Source: Lobulomyces angularis
Lineage: Eukaryota; Chytridiomycota; Chytridiomycetes; Lobulomycetales; Lobulomycetaceae
Assembly: GCA_027604685.1 (NCBI GenBank)
Contig: JADHYX010000257.1
Coordinates: 15,625-31,113 of the forward strand
Direction of reading: 5' to 3'
DNA length: 15,489 nucleotides
Position numbers and translations under genes: made by a program. Positions 1-8,263 of the stretch are shown piece by piece; positions within the stretch are counted from its first letter, which is position 1; every line of letters begins with the position of its first letter. The notes below the pieces were generated by a model. It made no database searches. It saw only the letters and a program-made list of their open reading frames with translations, and was not told where the DNA came from.

Positions 1-22
1 AAAAAAAAAAAAAAAAAAAAAA
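1..22. repeat. poly-A homopolymer at window edge
   Basis: The window opens with an uninterrupted run of 22 A. In such an AT-rich genome this is probably a simple-sequence tract that also ended the assembly. There is nothing in the window from which to decide whether it is a retroposed poly-A tail. Confidence 0.8.
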
Positions 23-391
23 TTATAACAAACTCAATAACAAAATGAGAAAATTATCTTCTTAGATATGCAAGCATTAATGGTAAGAATTAATGAGATA
101 CAAACGCATACATTGAAAAAATTTTGATATGTTCCAAAACAGAAATTCGGGTAATAGGTTAATTTTGTGCAGTTATCATTCTGCTTTACTACAACTTTAT
201 CACATTCGTTTTAACTTGAATTAAAGCCAGGGTATCTATGTGTTGACAATTTTCATATTTCTACTTTTCTTACTAATATTTTAATGAAGTATTCGCTGTA
301 AGCACTTCATCTTTTTTATACATTTTGATAAATAATCAAACTACGTCCTTAGATTTAAAAAATTTTTAAAATAAAAATAATATCCAAAAGA
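23..391. other. Upstream region of the NDUFA4-like gene, no gene seen
   Basis: AT-rich sequence with stops in all frames and no recognisable conserved protein segment. It presumably holds the promoter and 5' leader of the small mitochondrial gene that begins at 392. I found no convincing TATA element, tRNA or repeat beyond short A/T runs. Confidence 0.5.
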
Positions 392-815
392 ATGCATCCT
401 ATAATCGCAGAAATAAAAATTCCCTTTATTGCTTGCGTCGTTGCAGGTATTTAATATTTTAGCACCACTATGTAATTTAATTCTTAATGAAATTTCTTGA
501 AATAGTTGTAGGGGCAACAGCTGCTAGTGGTGCCTTTATAGCGTATCACAATTTACAAAATCCAGTTGTAGTGTATGTAAAAAACGGCATAAAGTTTTCA
601 CTCTAATTTTTTGTAGGCTCAGTAACAGGAAAGAAAACCCATTTCCTTATGTTAATTTAAAGCAATCCACTAACCTAAAGGTAATTAACTTTACGCGAAT
701 TTTAAAATACTTACTTTATTTCCCTTTAAAGTTATACGCAGTCAACAGAAAGTTTGAAGGTGGTGTTAAAGAGCACTATATGGATGGATTACAAAAAAAA
801 AAAAAAAACTTTTAA
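392..815 (+). CDS. NDUFA4/MLRQ (B12D-like) mitochondrial respiratory subunit
   Basis: Four exons (392-446, 512-572, 617-680, 732-815) splice in consistent phase to 87 residues, the usual size of the MLRQ/NDUFA4/B12D family (81 in human). Each exon is too short to show as an ordinary ORF. Seen: a short N-terminus, one hydrophobic segment at about residues 11-30 rich in Ala and Gly (like the TGATG region of MLRQ), an Asn-Pro at 35-36, the ENPFPY stretch at 45-50, and KLYAVN at 60-65, matching the family pattern of helix, NPD/V, NPEPW and KxYSVN. The family is known as a single-pass inner-membrane subunit of respiratory complex I or IV. Donors are GTATTT, GTATGT and GTAATT. Oddity: a run of 16 A (793-808) encodes the Lys-rich C-terminus, so the last residues are sensitive to a length error. 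Identity is fairly sure; which complex it joins is not. Confidence 0.72.
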
Positions 816-848
816 AAACTATTTTAAGCCAATTTTATTATGTTATTC

Positions 849-856
849 TGTAAATA
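849..856 (+). promoter_or_regulatory. Candidate Puf3-type element (UGUAAAUA), first copy
   Basis: Exact TGTAAATA 34 nt after the stop codon of the NDUFA4-like gene, so in its predicted 3' UTR. Yeast Puf3 binds UGUAHAUA in mRNAs of nuclear-encoded mitochondrial proteins. In this copy the base at -2 is T, not the preferred C. Confidence 0.45.
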
Positions 857-878
857 GTTTTTCTTTGCACCGAGAACT

Positions 879-886
879 TGTAAATA
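879..886 (+). promoter_or_regulatory. Candidate Puf3-type element (UGUAAAUA), second copy
   Basis: A second exact TGTAAATA, 30 nt downstream of the first and sharing an 11-nt core (TGTAAATAGTT). Here the base at -2 is C, fitting the full CNUGUAHAUA consensus known for Puf3. It lies before a poly(A)-signal-like AATAAA, so it should be in the mRNA. Confidence 0.5.
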
Positions 887-911
887 GTTATTTTCGTTTT
901 GAATTTGAATT

Positions 912-917
912 AATAAA
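912..917 (+). terminator. Poly(A)-signal-like AATAAA
   Basis: AATAAA about 100 nt past the stop of the NDUFA4-like gene. Its position suits a cleavage signal, but the motif is frequent by chance in such AT-rich DNA. Confidence 0.3.
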
Positions 918-982
918 CTCCTAAAATAATTTTTGTTAAAATTCATTAAAATATTGGAATTGAACAAAGGTGCACAATCGAA

Positions 983-1005
983 TTGCTAAGAAAAAGTCTT
1001 AGCAA
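983..1005. repeat. Perfect 9-bp inverted repeat, 5-nt loop
   Basis: TTGCTAAGA, a loop AAAAG, then TCTTAGCAA: a perfect stem of nine pairs including four G-C or C-G pairs. It lies between the NDUFA4-like gene and bestrophin. It could be an RNA 3'-end structure, a protein-binding palindrome or chance. Confidence 0.75.
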
Positions 1006-1415
1006 AAAGGTTTGTACTTAATTTGAAACAAAATGTTAATTTTCAGTGTTTTTGTAAATTTTCCACTTGAATAATGATTTAAGTTTTAGAACTAATTTCT
1101 GCATACAAAATTCATTTTTTTATTCTGCATAACTTATTTCTCTCAATATCAACTGAAAACTGAAGTGATCTGTAAATGATTAACTTGAAGAATCATCAGT
1201 AATAGAGAAATAGAAAGTACACAAATTTTTTTTGTTTTATAGTATCCACATTTTGGTATGATGTAATAATCGTCGTTGTATTAAAGGAAGAACCATGTGT
1301 GCCAGGTGAAGAAAGCAAAAGTTGATAGCTATCTTTACAACTTCAAGAAATATCATGCTAAAAATAAGAAGATTGCACATCTTATCACGTCAATAAACTG
1401 TTGTTGCAAGAGTAT

Positions 1416-3007
1416 ATGATTGGAACTATCGAATTTTTCAAGCAAATATGGTTGATCAAAAAGTTTACCCTAAAGAAAAATTTCATCCATTTTATAGGTA
1501 TACAAGAAGACTTCAGTAAAGTATGCATACTGCTGATTTTATTTCTCTTATTTAGAAAGTATTTTAATATATAAACAAAATAATTAGGAATAAAAAGCTG
1601 GTATACTCCGAGCAAATTTTAAATGCATTATTAGCACCTTCAAACGTTTTGAAGACTATTAAAAACTTTATTATAATATTATCAGTGTGGACCTTCTTAA
1701 TATGTACTCTTTATTTAAGATACAATTTCAAATTTTTAAGTATGGATAATTTAAGCATTTTTCATACTATCATCGCAATGCTTTCTGCGTTTCGGACAAA
1801 TAGAAGTTTTGATCGATACTGGTTTTTATATAATCTTTACAGTTTTAAGTAAGACGTTAATATAGGTTGGGGGCTCAAACTTGGACTTTGCTGACAACAC
1901 AAATTAGAAATTTAAGTAGATTAATTTTCAATTCTGTACGGTGTGATAGAGAAGAAAAAATTATTTATTTGAAATTACTGGTGGCAATTGCTGTTGCAAA
2001 TAAATACAGTTTAAGAGGTTTCCTTTTTTAACAATTTGAAATGTATTATAAATTCATTTTTCAGGGGAAAATGCTTACTTTTATAAAGAGCTGCTTGATT
2101 TAATACCGGATAACGACTTTAAAAAAAATGGAAGTATGATAAAGAAAATGAAAAAAATGAGGAGTAACGATTTAAATTTCACCGCAACTAGAGATAAAAT
2201 TGAGGATTTTGAAGATGCAGAAAATGTCAAAAATGCTATACCCACATTATCTATTGTAGTTAATGTACCACTGGGTAAAATAATTTTATTGAAAATTTTT
2301 TTTTTAAGAATAAATGTAGAAATTGCTCATAGAGTTTCCGCCTTTATTCGAAAGCAAAGATCTTTTGGTAATATTGATTTAGAAGATATCCCGGTAATTT
2401 ATACTATTTTTTTTTAAATATCCAGTAGTTTAATGCCTTTTTTATGAAGGCTATAAATACAGGTTTAAACGAAGTGATAAATTCCTTAACCAAATTTGAA
2501 TTGATGTTTGTGGTACAATGATTTTAATCTTAAAATTTTGTTTTTAATAATAATTAACAATAGCCAGTTCCTAAAAGTTATGACATCCACATGAAACAGA
2601 TTTTAATTGTGTATTTTATTTCCCTTCCATTTCAACTAGTTGCAAACTTTGGATATGGCAGTGTACTAGTGGTTTTTTTTTTATCCACAGGTTTATTTGG
2701 GATAGACTCAATTGCAGGTGAAATTGAAGATCCCTGTAAGCAAAACATATATATTTAAAAAATGTCTAATAGTATTTAAATAAAAATCCTTGAAATGAGA
2801 ATAGTTGGAACTGATGAGAATGATCTTCCACTCGACTTTTTTTGCAGTCAATTACTAGAAGATGTTGAATATATCATTGAAATTTCCGAGTTAAATAGTA
2901 ACAGAGCAAGTGTTCAAAGTGCTCTAGAGAAAACGAGACTAGAAGATACAGTAAACTCCAGAATCAATTATCATTCATACTTATATAAATGCAATTTGAA
3001 TTATTAG
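1416..3007 (+). CDS. Bestrophin/UPF0187-family anion channel
   Basis: Seven well-supported exons (start 1588 or 1598 to 1821; 1866-2017; 2065-2274; 2320-2393; 2429-2512; 2564-2735; 2805-3007) join in phase. A first exon at 1416-1520 starting with ATG joins in phase if the acceptor is at 1597, giving 407 residues, but this N-terminus is uncertain. Family marks, in order: a hydrophobic segment (FIIILSVWTFLICTLYL), the signature RTNRSFDRYW at about 101-110 followed by GAQTW, LLVAIAVANKYSLRGE, NVPLEIAHRVSAFI, a two-part hydrophobic hairpin (QILIVYFISLPFQLV, then VLVVFFLSTGLFGID), and DPFGTDENDLPLD at about 339-351. Known: bestrophins are pentameric chloride or bicarbonate channels, and fungal and bacterial relatives lie in plasma or organelle membranes. 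Several acceptors skip an upstream AG. Transcription is away from the NDUFA4-like gene and converges on ERG26. The family is sure; ion and membrane are not. Confidence 0.88.
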
Positions 3008-3519
3008 TAATAAACAGTATGATTAAATTTTTACAAACATGCAACATAGATTTTTTCTACAGAAAATGTACAAATTCTTAAGAAATTTGTTAAAAGTTGA
3101 CGTAGTAATGACTTATTATCCCATCAATGATACACCTCATTTAATTTATAATCATATTAAAAATAATTCTTTTATTACTTGTTGGTATTTCGTGTTGTTG
3201 CTTAATGGGAAAAATATTATAAAAAACTGGTTTAATAAAAAAACAATTGAATAACTTAAAACAGCGTTTATAGTTTAATTTAATTGCATAAACGCAGAGG
3301 TTGATTTAGCGGCATTTATTTTTACAAACCATTGTTTAAAAAAGTTGATGTGGATACTGATATTTTACTTAACTGCTATTGTTTAATTTAAAAAAAAGTT
3401 TTTCATTTAATTAGACTTCTTTGTATTGCAGTAAAGAAGTTATTTCACAAAATTAATTTTAATTGGGGTACTATAGTATTTTCTAGCAATTGCGATGGTA
3501 ACAAGTTTCAACCTAAATT
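3008..3519. other. Spacer between convergent bestrophin and ERG26 genes
   Basis: About 510 nt carrying the two 3' regions. An AATAAA at 3009-3014 lies just after the bestrophin stop, and TTTATT at 3315-3320 is a possible minus-strand poly(A) signal for ERG26. A 71-codon plus-strand frame (3039-3254) has no family resemblance and I do not call it. Confidence 0.5.
3264..3295. repeat. 8-bp inverted repeat between convergent genes
   Basis: GCGTTTAT at 3264-3271 and ATAAACGC at 3288-3295 are exact inverses around a 16-nt loop. They sit in the spacer between the 3' ends of bestrophin and ERG26, where a 3'-end structure could form. It may be chance. Confidence 0.5.
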
Positions 3520-4797
3520 TTACACCTTCCACTCTGTGTCTTTATCTCTTAACTCCGTTAACCATACTAAAGTACTCTCTAATCCTTCTTCTAGACTATA
3601 AACAGGTTTATATCCTAAATACTTTCTGGCTTTACTAATATCATAAACTCTATTTGTTGACAAAAATGTCATTCTGAAAGTTGTAAACAACACTTCAAAT
3701 TTAAAAAGGTGACCAAAAAATTCACTAATTGCTGCCATGGGAAAAGCTATTGTAAACGGTATTTGGATTTTTAAAGAATCTTTTCTTCCTAAGCCGTCAT
3801 AAAAAAACTTCGCAAAGTCAAACCAGTAAATTGGCTCATCATTCGTTATATTGTATGCCTTAAAATATATTAAAATTCTTAAATCATAGATCATTATATT
3901 AATAACTCACCTGTCCACTATTTTCAGCATTCAAGTTTTTGCAACAAAGAACATGAGCATGCGCTACATTCCCAACAAAAGTCATATCAAAAAGCGTCTT
4001 ATTTTCTCCCACCATATATTTATATTTTCCCTCTTTAGCCGCTTTATACACTGAATATGAAGCCTGCAGGTCACTAAAATAAAATTAACTTTTTTTTTTT
4101 TAAAAACTGTTAAATACCCAGGGCCGAAAATTCCCGCAGGTCTTAATGCAATGGTTAAAAACCCAGAAGCAGGATCATTTGCCTCTAGTACTAACTTTTC
4201 TGCAATAGATTTAGTTTCGTTATAAGCATCAAGGTGGATATCGCAATGAGGTAAAGCTTCATTTGCGTTTAATAAATGTTGACCATTGTAAACAACGCTA
4301 AAATATTTTTTTTGTAAACAATGAATTGGTTTTCAGAAATCTAAAACGCACCTAGCACTACTTGTAAAGATTAATTTCTTTACTCCGACACTTTTACAAG
4401 CGTCAACCACATTTCTGGTTCCTATATATAACATTTAAAAATTAATTTTGCGTGTTAATTCATTTAGTACCTTCCACATTCACCTGTAAAAAAAAAAAAA
4501 AAATTTTTTTCAGAATATTTAATATCAAGTAAAATAATATTATACTTTAAAATAAATTTCTTTCCCCAATCCCGTCCTAGGACTTGCACAATGAATGCAA
4601 ATTTCAACATTTTCAAGTGCTTCGGTTAATTGAGCTATATTTGTAATATCTCCAATAACAGAGTGCGATAGAGAATTAGCCGTTAAGTCGAATGAGGTAA
4701 CTTGATAATTTACTGACTTATCGTTTAGTAATTGTTTAATAATGTACTGTCCAACCAATCCAGATCCCCCAATAACAACAACTTTTTTTGTCTCCAT
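3520..4797 (-). CDS. ERG26: Sterol-4-alpha-carboxylate 3-dehydrogenase (decarboxylating), ERG26/NSDHL type
   Basis: Six exons on the minus strand (4546-4797, 4471-4483, 4352-4421, 4118-4297, 3911-4073, 3520-3858) give 338 residues, the normal length for ERG26. The enzyme oxidises the 3-hydroxyl and removes the C-4 carboxyl of 4-methyl sterol intermediates with NAD(P)+, at the ER in the C-4 demethylation complex with ERG25 and ERG27. Seen: Rossmann motif GGSGLVG (10-16), Asp37 after strand 2, VNVEGTRNVVDAC (85-97), the TSSASVVYNG region (108-117) with the catalytic Ser, Tyr137-x3-Lys141 (YNETK), LRPAGIFGPG (163-172), and a C-terminal NRVYDISKARKYLGY segment typical of the 3-beta-HSD family. 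All catalytic residues are present, so it should be active. Oddity: exon 2 is only 13 nt. The start is the first ATG before the Rossmann fold. Other 3-beta-HSD/isomerase members are less likely given the sterol-type motifs. Confidence 0.92.
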
Positions 4798-5134
4798 TTT
4801 ACTTTTTAAATAAAAACTAAAGAATTTTTAGTTCAGTTCTATATTTACTTCTAAAAAAAAAAAAATGGTTGATGCTCTTTAACAAAAACATGAGCAGTCG
4901 TATGATTTTTTTAAAAACAAAAAAAATGATAAAAATTTTTACAAAAAAAAATTATCAATTTATATCAATATAGCATAGTAAAATTGATGCCAAAAATGCA
5001 GGTACAATAAAAAAGTTAAATCATCATACTGTTTAATTCATAATAATATAGTGATAAAAATAATAAAAAGGAAATTTTTATAATCATAAGTAGTTAAAAG
5101 TTTCATAAAAGTAAAAACCACTACATTATATCAA
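4798..5134. other. Spacer between ERG26 and the SDR gene
   Basis: 337 nt of very A/T-rich sequence with long T or A runs. It should contain the ERG26 promoter (minus strand) and the 3' UTR of the upstream SDR gene. I see no gene and no distinct motif; sterol-response-like elements could not be recognised with confidence. Confidence 0.5.
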
Positions 5135-6273
5135 TTACGTATGTTTTATTACTTTTGTTGCCCCGAATCCATTAAAATTGTACATTGCTTTGAATTTCAC
5201 CCAACCAGGTAAGAAACTAAAAGCATATGCAATGTAGCTTAGACCTCCATCAAGATAACTGAATGGCATATATTTCTTATCGATTGCTGAAGCCAAGCCT
5301 TCACAAAAGACTTTTGTGTCCATAACACGTTTTAATAATTTCTTGTCTTTACACTTATCTTCATCAAAAGAAAAGGTTCCAATGAATTTAGCTGGTTTAA
5401 AAAATTAAAAGACTTAGCAACGATTGTATCATACCCTTGAAGGCTTCATAATAACCGTTACTTTTAACATATGAATTTCCATGATCGCAAATATCACTTT
5501 TCACCATTCCTGGGGTAACCAACATGACTTGAATTCCAAAAGGCTTACATTCAACTCTTAATCCATCTGTATACAGCTCAACGGCTGCCTGAAGAAATTT
5601 AACAGTTACCAGTCAATAAAAAAAATGAAAATACTTTGGTGGCAGAGTACATTGACATGAATGGGGCAATCAACCATCCAGCAACACTTCCAATATTTAC
5701 AATTTTACCTGAGTTTACCTTCGCCATATGGGGGAAAACTTAAAATACAGCCAAATTTAGTCAATGGTTTTTTATTTTTTTTATAATTAGAATTTATTTG
5801 GAAACCTTCATTAGTGACAGCAATCAACCCAATAACATTTGTGTTAAAGAGTAATTTTACCCTTTCTAGATCAGTTTCAGCTGCTGGTGATTCAAAACTC
5901 TAAAAAAAAATAATTCCAGATGAAAATATGAAAAATCTGGATATATTTTATATTTACAATTCCAGCATTATTTACAAGCAGGTCAATTCGACCTTCATTT
6001 TGAATTATTTGATCGACAGCAGATTTTATAGTGTTTTGGTCGCATACATCCAATCTTAAGCCTTTAATATTACTGTACTCTTTAGTTAAAGACTGTAATG
6101 AATCAACCTTTCTGGCTGTTGCATAAACCACATAATTTCTTTGTGCTAAAGAAATTGCCAAACCTTTCCCGATTCCTTATTATTCAGCAATTAATTAGTG
6201 TCAAAATGATTCAATAATTCAAACCTGAAGAACAACCAGTTACTAGAGCTACTTTTCTGTTGTTGGCACTCAT
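5135..6273 (-). CDS. Short-chain dehydrogenase/reductase, AYR1/17beta-HSD-like
   Basis: Six minus-strand exons (6225-6273, 5958-6175, 5806-5899, 5635-5738, 5435-5588, 5135-5391) splice to 291 residues. It is a classical SDR: cofactor motif TGCSSGIG (12-19), Arg38 after strand 2 (TARK), which favours NADPH, LDV (58-60), NNAG (85-88), Asn110 (NTN), catalytic Ser138, Tyr151 and Lys155 (YSATK), and VTPGMVKSDI (179-188). Ser-Tyr spacing is the usual 13. TGCSSGIG with the YATAR strand is typical of 1-acyl-dihydroxyacetone-phosphate reductase (yeast AYR1) and 17beta-hydroxysteroid dehydrogenases. The C-terminus has hydrophobic stretches that could rest on a membrane (SYIAYAFSFLPGW). It lies head-to-tail upstream of ERG26 on the same strand, so a lipid or sterol role is reasonable but inferred. 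The exact substrate cannot be read from the sequence. Confidence 0.88.
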
Positions 6274-6615
6274 TGTTTAATATAGTTTTTTTTAGAAGAA
6301 AATTTTGTTTCTAAAATCTTGAAAGTTACACATCAAAATTTGTTATGAGTTTTCACCAGGGATATAATTTTATTTAAATTTTTAACAAGTCTAAATTTAT
6401 TTTTATATACATAAAAAGAGATTACAAAGTTATACTCTACCTATTTCAATTTAATATCAAGCATTTCAAATGAGCTAGGAATTGTAAAAAGTTTCTAATT
6501 GCAACAGCACAATATGCCAACAACAATCGTAGTATTTAAAATTTTTTATTCAGAAGGTGAAAGTTCAGAAATTTGATGAATTGGTTTTTATAATAGAGTA
6601 AATAAGTTTATCGTG
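6274..6615. other. Spacer between SDR start and Cys/His-repeat gene stop
   Basis: 342 nt, AT-rich, with no open frame of interest on either strand. It should hold the SDR promoter and the 3' UTR of the Cys/His-repeat gene. No repeat or RNA gene is visible. Confidence 0.5.
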
Positions 6616-7751
6616 CTAGGCCTTTTTTGATTTACATTCACTGCATCTACTTAAAATTTTATTATGAAGACAACGATTTAATTTCTTGCATTCTCCACAT
6701 TTAGACCTGAATATAAAGGTTTCCAATTAGTTAAAATTCACATCACTTACCGTTCTTTGCTATGTAAAGTACAAAGACTACCGCCTCCGCACTCCTTACA
6801 ACGTGTTCTTCGTTTATTATGATGGCAAATGCCTGAACCTTTACAATCTACGAATGAAATTATAAGACTTCTCATTTACAATAACTTTTATGAACCTTTG
6901 CACTCATGCCGTCGTCTTTGATGCTTACAAATGCCTTTTCCGTTGCATTCCTTGCAGGTTGATCTTTGTCTATTATGAACTATATGTGTAGTTAATAAAA
7001 TGTATTAAATTCATATTTTGTCAGAAATAATCATACTACAAACGTATCCACAATCCAAACATTCAACTTTCCTTTTACTATGGACACAGAATCTACCACT
7101 AACTTTTTCTCCACTGGCTTTTGTAGCAGACAATGATGAGTTGGTTGTGTCATCACATAAACCATCAGATTTGTTACCATCTGTATCTGAACTGTTTAAG
7201 GCAGTACTTCTTTTAATGAAATTTAATTTTGGCTTTATTGGGCGACTTTCTTTTTCAGAACGCAAATTCGGATTGAAAATTTTTTTAATTGCGTTGATTT
7301 TTGGTATAGGTAAAACAGAAGAAGTTGACAACGCGAATTGACTACACTGAAAACAAGTAGCTTTTAATTTTAAATGGGGACAAACAGCGGTACCTATAAA
7401 AATTGGTTTCAAAACATGTTTTCATTTAACAAACCCTGACAATCGCTACACTGAGAATTCTGTTTATTATGTGAACAAAAATTGCTATTACCACATTTCT
7501 CACAACTTCTCACTCGACCCTAAAAAAAGTAAAAAAAGAGGGTAAACTTATTTGTAACGTAAATGTACATGGATACAAGTTCCATTGCCACAAGATTTAC
7601 AGTTGTTTCTCTCTTTGTTGTGCATACATCTAATATTATTCTGAAAAATGTGAAGAGAAAGTAAAGAAGAAACTGGAGGTAAAGTAAATTTGGCAGGCTT
7701 CGGTTCGCTGAAAGCGGTTTTCCACCATTCTTGCTGATTAGCATCAGTCAT
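6616..7751 (-). CDS. Protein with ten tandem Cys/His (zinc-binding-like) repeats
   Basis: Seven minus-strand exons (7674-7751, 7569-7640, 7435-7519, 7037-7393, 6896-6979, 6751-6847, 6616-6706) give 287 residues. Four repeats occupy about 31-95, then a Ser/Thr/Lys-rich linker of about 85 residues, then six repeats at about 181-282. The unit is C-x-H-x6-C-x2-C followed by 3-5 residues rich in Gly and Asn, for example CIHNRQRSTCKEC, CHHNKRRTRCKEC and CVHSKRKVECLDC. Repeat 2 is one residue shorter, and repeat 9 has an extra residue before the His. Three Cys plus one His per unit suggests one zinc per repeat, and the many Arg and Lys suggest nucleic-acid or acidic-partner contact; both are inferences. 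I do not know a named family with certainty. Exon 1 may continue through a 33-nt intron (7641-7673) that is in frame and stop-free. It shares a divergent promoter region with the gene at 8264. Confidence 0.82.
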
Positions 7752-8263
7752 TAGGAAGAGAAGCTGTTAGGAATGAACTGAAGTGGTAAAATTTAAATTT
7801 TTTTTTCAGGTAAAAAAATAAATTTGTTGGCCTCATCATTCATCCATATGATTTGTGTAACCCAGTGTTATCAATTATGTTTCAGCTGTCAATTTTCAGC
7901 TGTCAATTTTGAGAAATGTTACCAAAATCCTCTGAATATCTGAAAAAAAATTCACAATAGGAATTAGCAGTTCACATTTTTGCATATAAAAAATCTACGT
8001 TTGGCTCTGAAGCAAATGCATTAGTCTAAGCAAATACTTTTTAGAATAGAACTTCATAACTTTGATTTGGAATGAAAACTATAGCAGATTATCTTTGATT
8101 CAGGAATGAGAAGCGATTTTTGAAAACTGCTTCATTTTCAACCGTCTTATCCCAATTTCTAAAAATTTTCCTGGGAATTAGCTGCTTACCAATACATTAG
8201 CTCACTCTTAGTTTATATTTCATTTTGTGTAACAGCAGTGTTCATTACAGAATTGTAAAAACT
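7752..8263. other. Divergent promoter region
   Basis: 512 nt between two genes transcribed away from each other. Apart from the 14-nt tandem duplication I see no gene. The minus-strand gene starts at its edge, and the plus-strand ATG at 8264 is the first one in frame with the downstream exons. Confidence 0.6.
7881..7908. repeat. Perfect 14-nt tandem duplication with CAGCTGTCA cores
   Basis: TTCAGCTGTCAATT occurs twice with no gap or mismatch. Each copy holds an E-box (CAGCTG) overlapping TGTCA, a core used by TALE homeodomain proteins. The pair lies about 130 nt upstream of the minus-strand Cys/His gene and 356 nt upstream of the plus-strand gene, so it may be a promoter element for either. 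Confidence 0.6.

Larger units (their letters stand above)
816..1415. other. Intergenic region with a hairpin and one coding-like exon fragment
   Basis: This stretch holds the 3' region of the NDUFA4-like gene and presumably the bestrophin promoter. Two things stand out. A perfect 9-bp hairpin sits at 983-1005. At 1243-1325, directly after a good acceptor (TTTTATAG), a 26-codon frame ends in TGA and reads like a real C-terminus (WYDVIIVVVL, then KEEPCVPGEE). I could not find a start exon that joins it in phase, so no gene is called. A second frame at about 1290-1420 is also open and Lys-rich. Confidence 0.4.

Noticed and set aside
1385..1615. 76-codon minus-strand frame
   Set aside because: Opposite the bestrophin 5' exons, starts at a non-ATG codon and has no recognisable motif.
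3039..3254. 71-codon plus-strand frame after bestrophin
   Set aside because: Low-complexity, Asn/Lys/Phe-rich with no family resemblance; bestrophin already ends properly at 3007.
7018..7341. 107-codon plus-strand frame
   Set aside because: It is antisense to the largest exon of the Cys/His-repeat gene, whose minus-strand reading has the conserved Cys pattern and good splice sites.
6616..7751. Identity as an EsV-1-7/IMM-type repeat protein
   Set aside because: The EsV-1-7 pattern is C-x4-C-x16-C-x2-H; here it is C-x-H-x6-C-x2-C, so the spacing does not fit.
3520..7751. Three minus-strand genes as a metabolic gene cluster
   Set aside because: ERG26 and the SDR may both act on lipids, but the third gene is unrelated and each has its own spacer and likely promoter; co-orientation alone is weak evidence.
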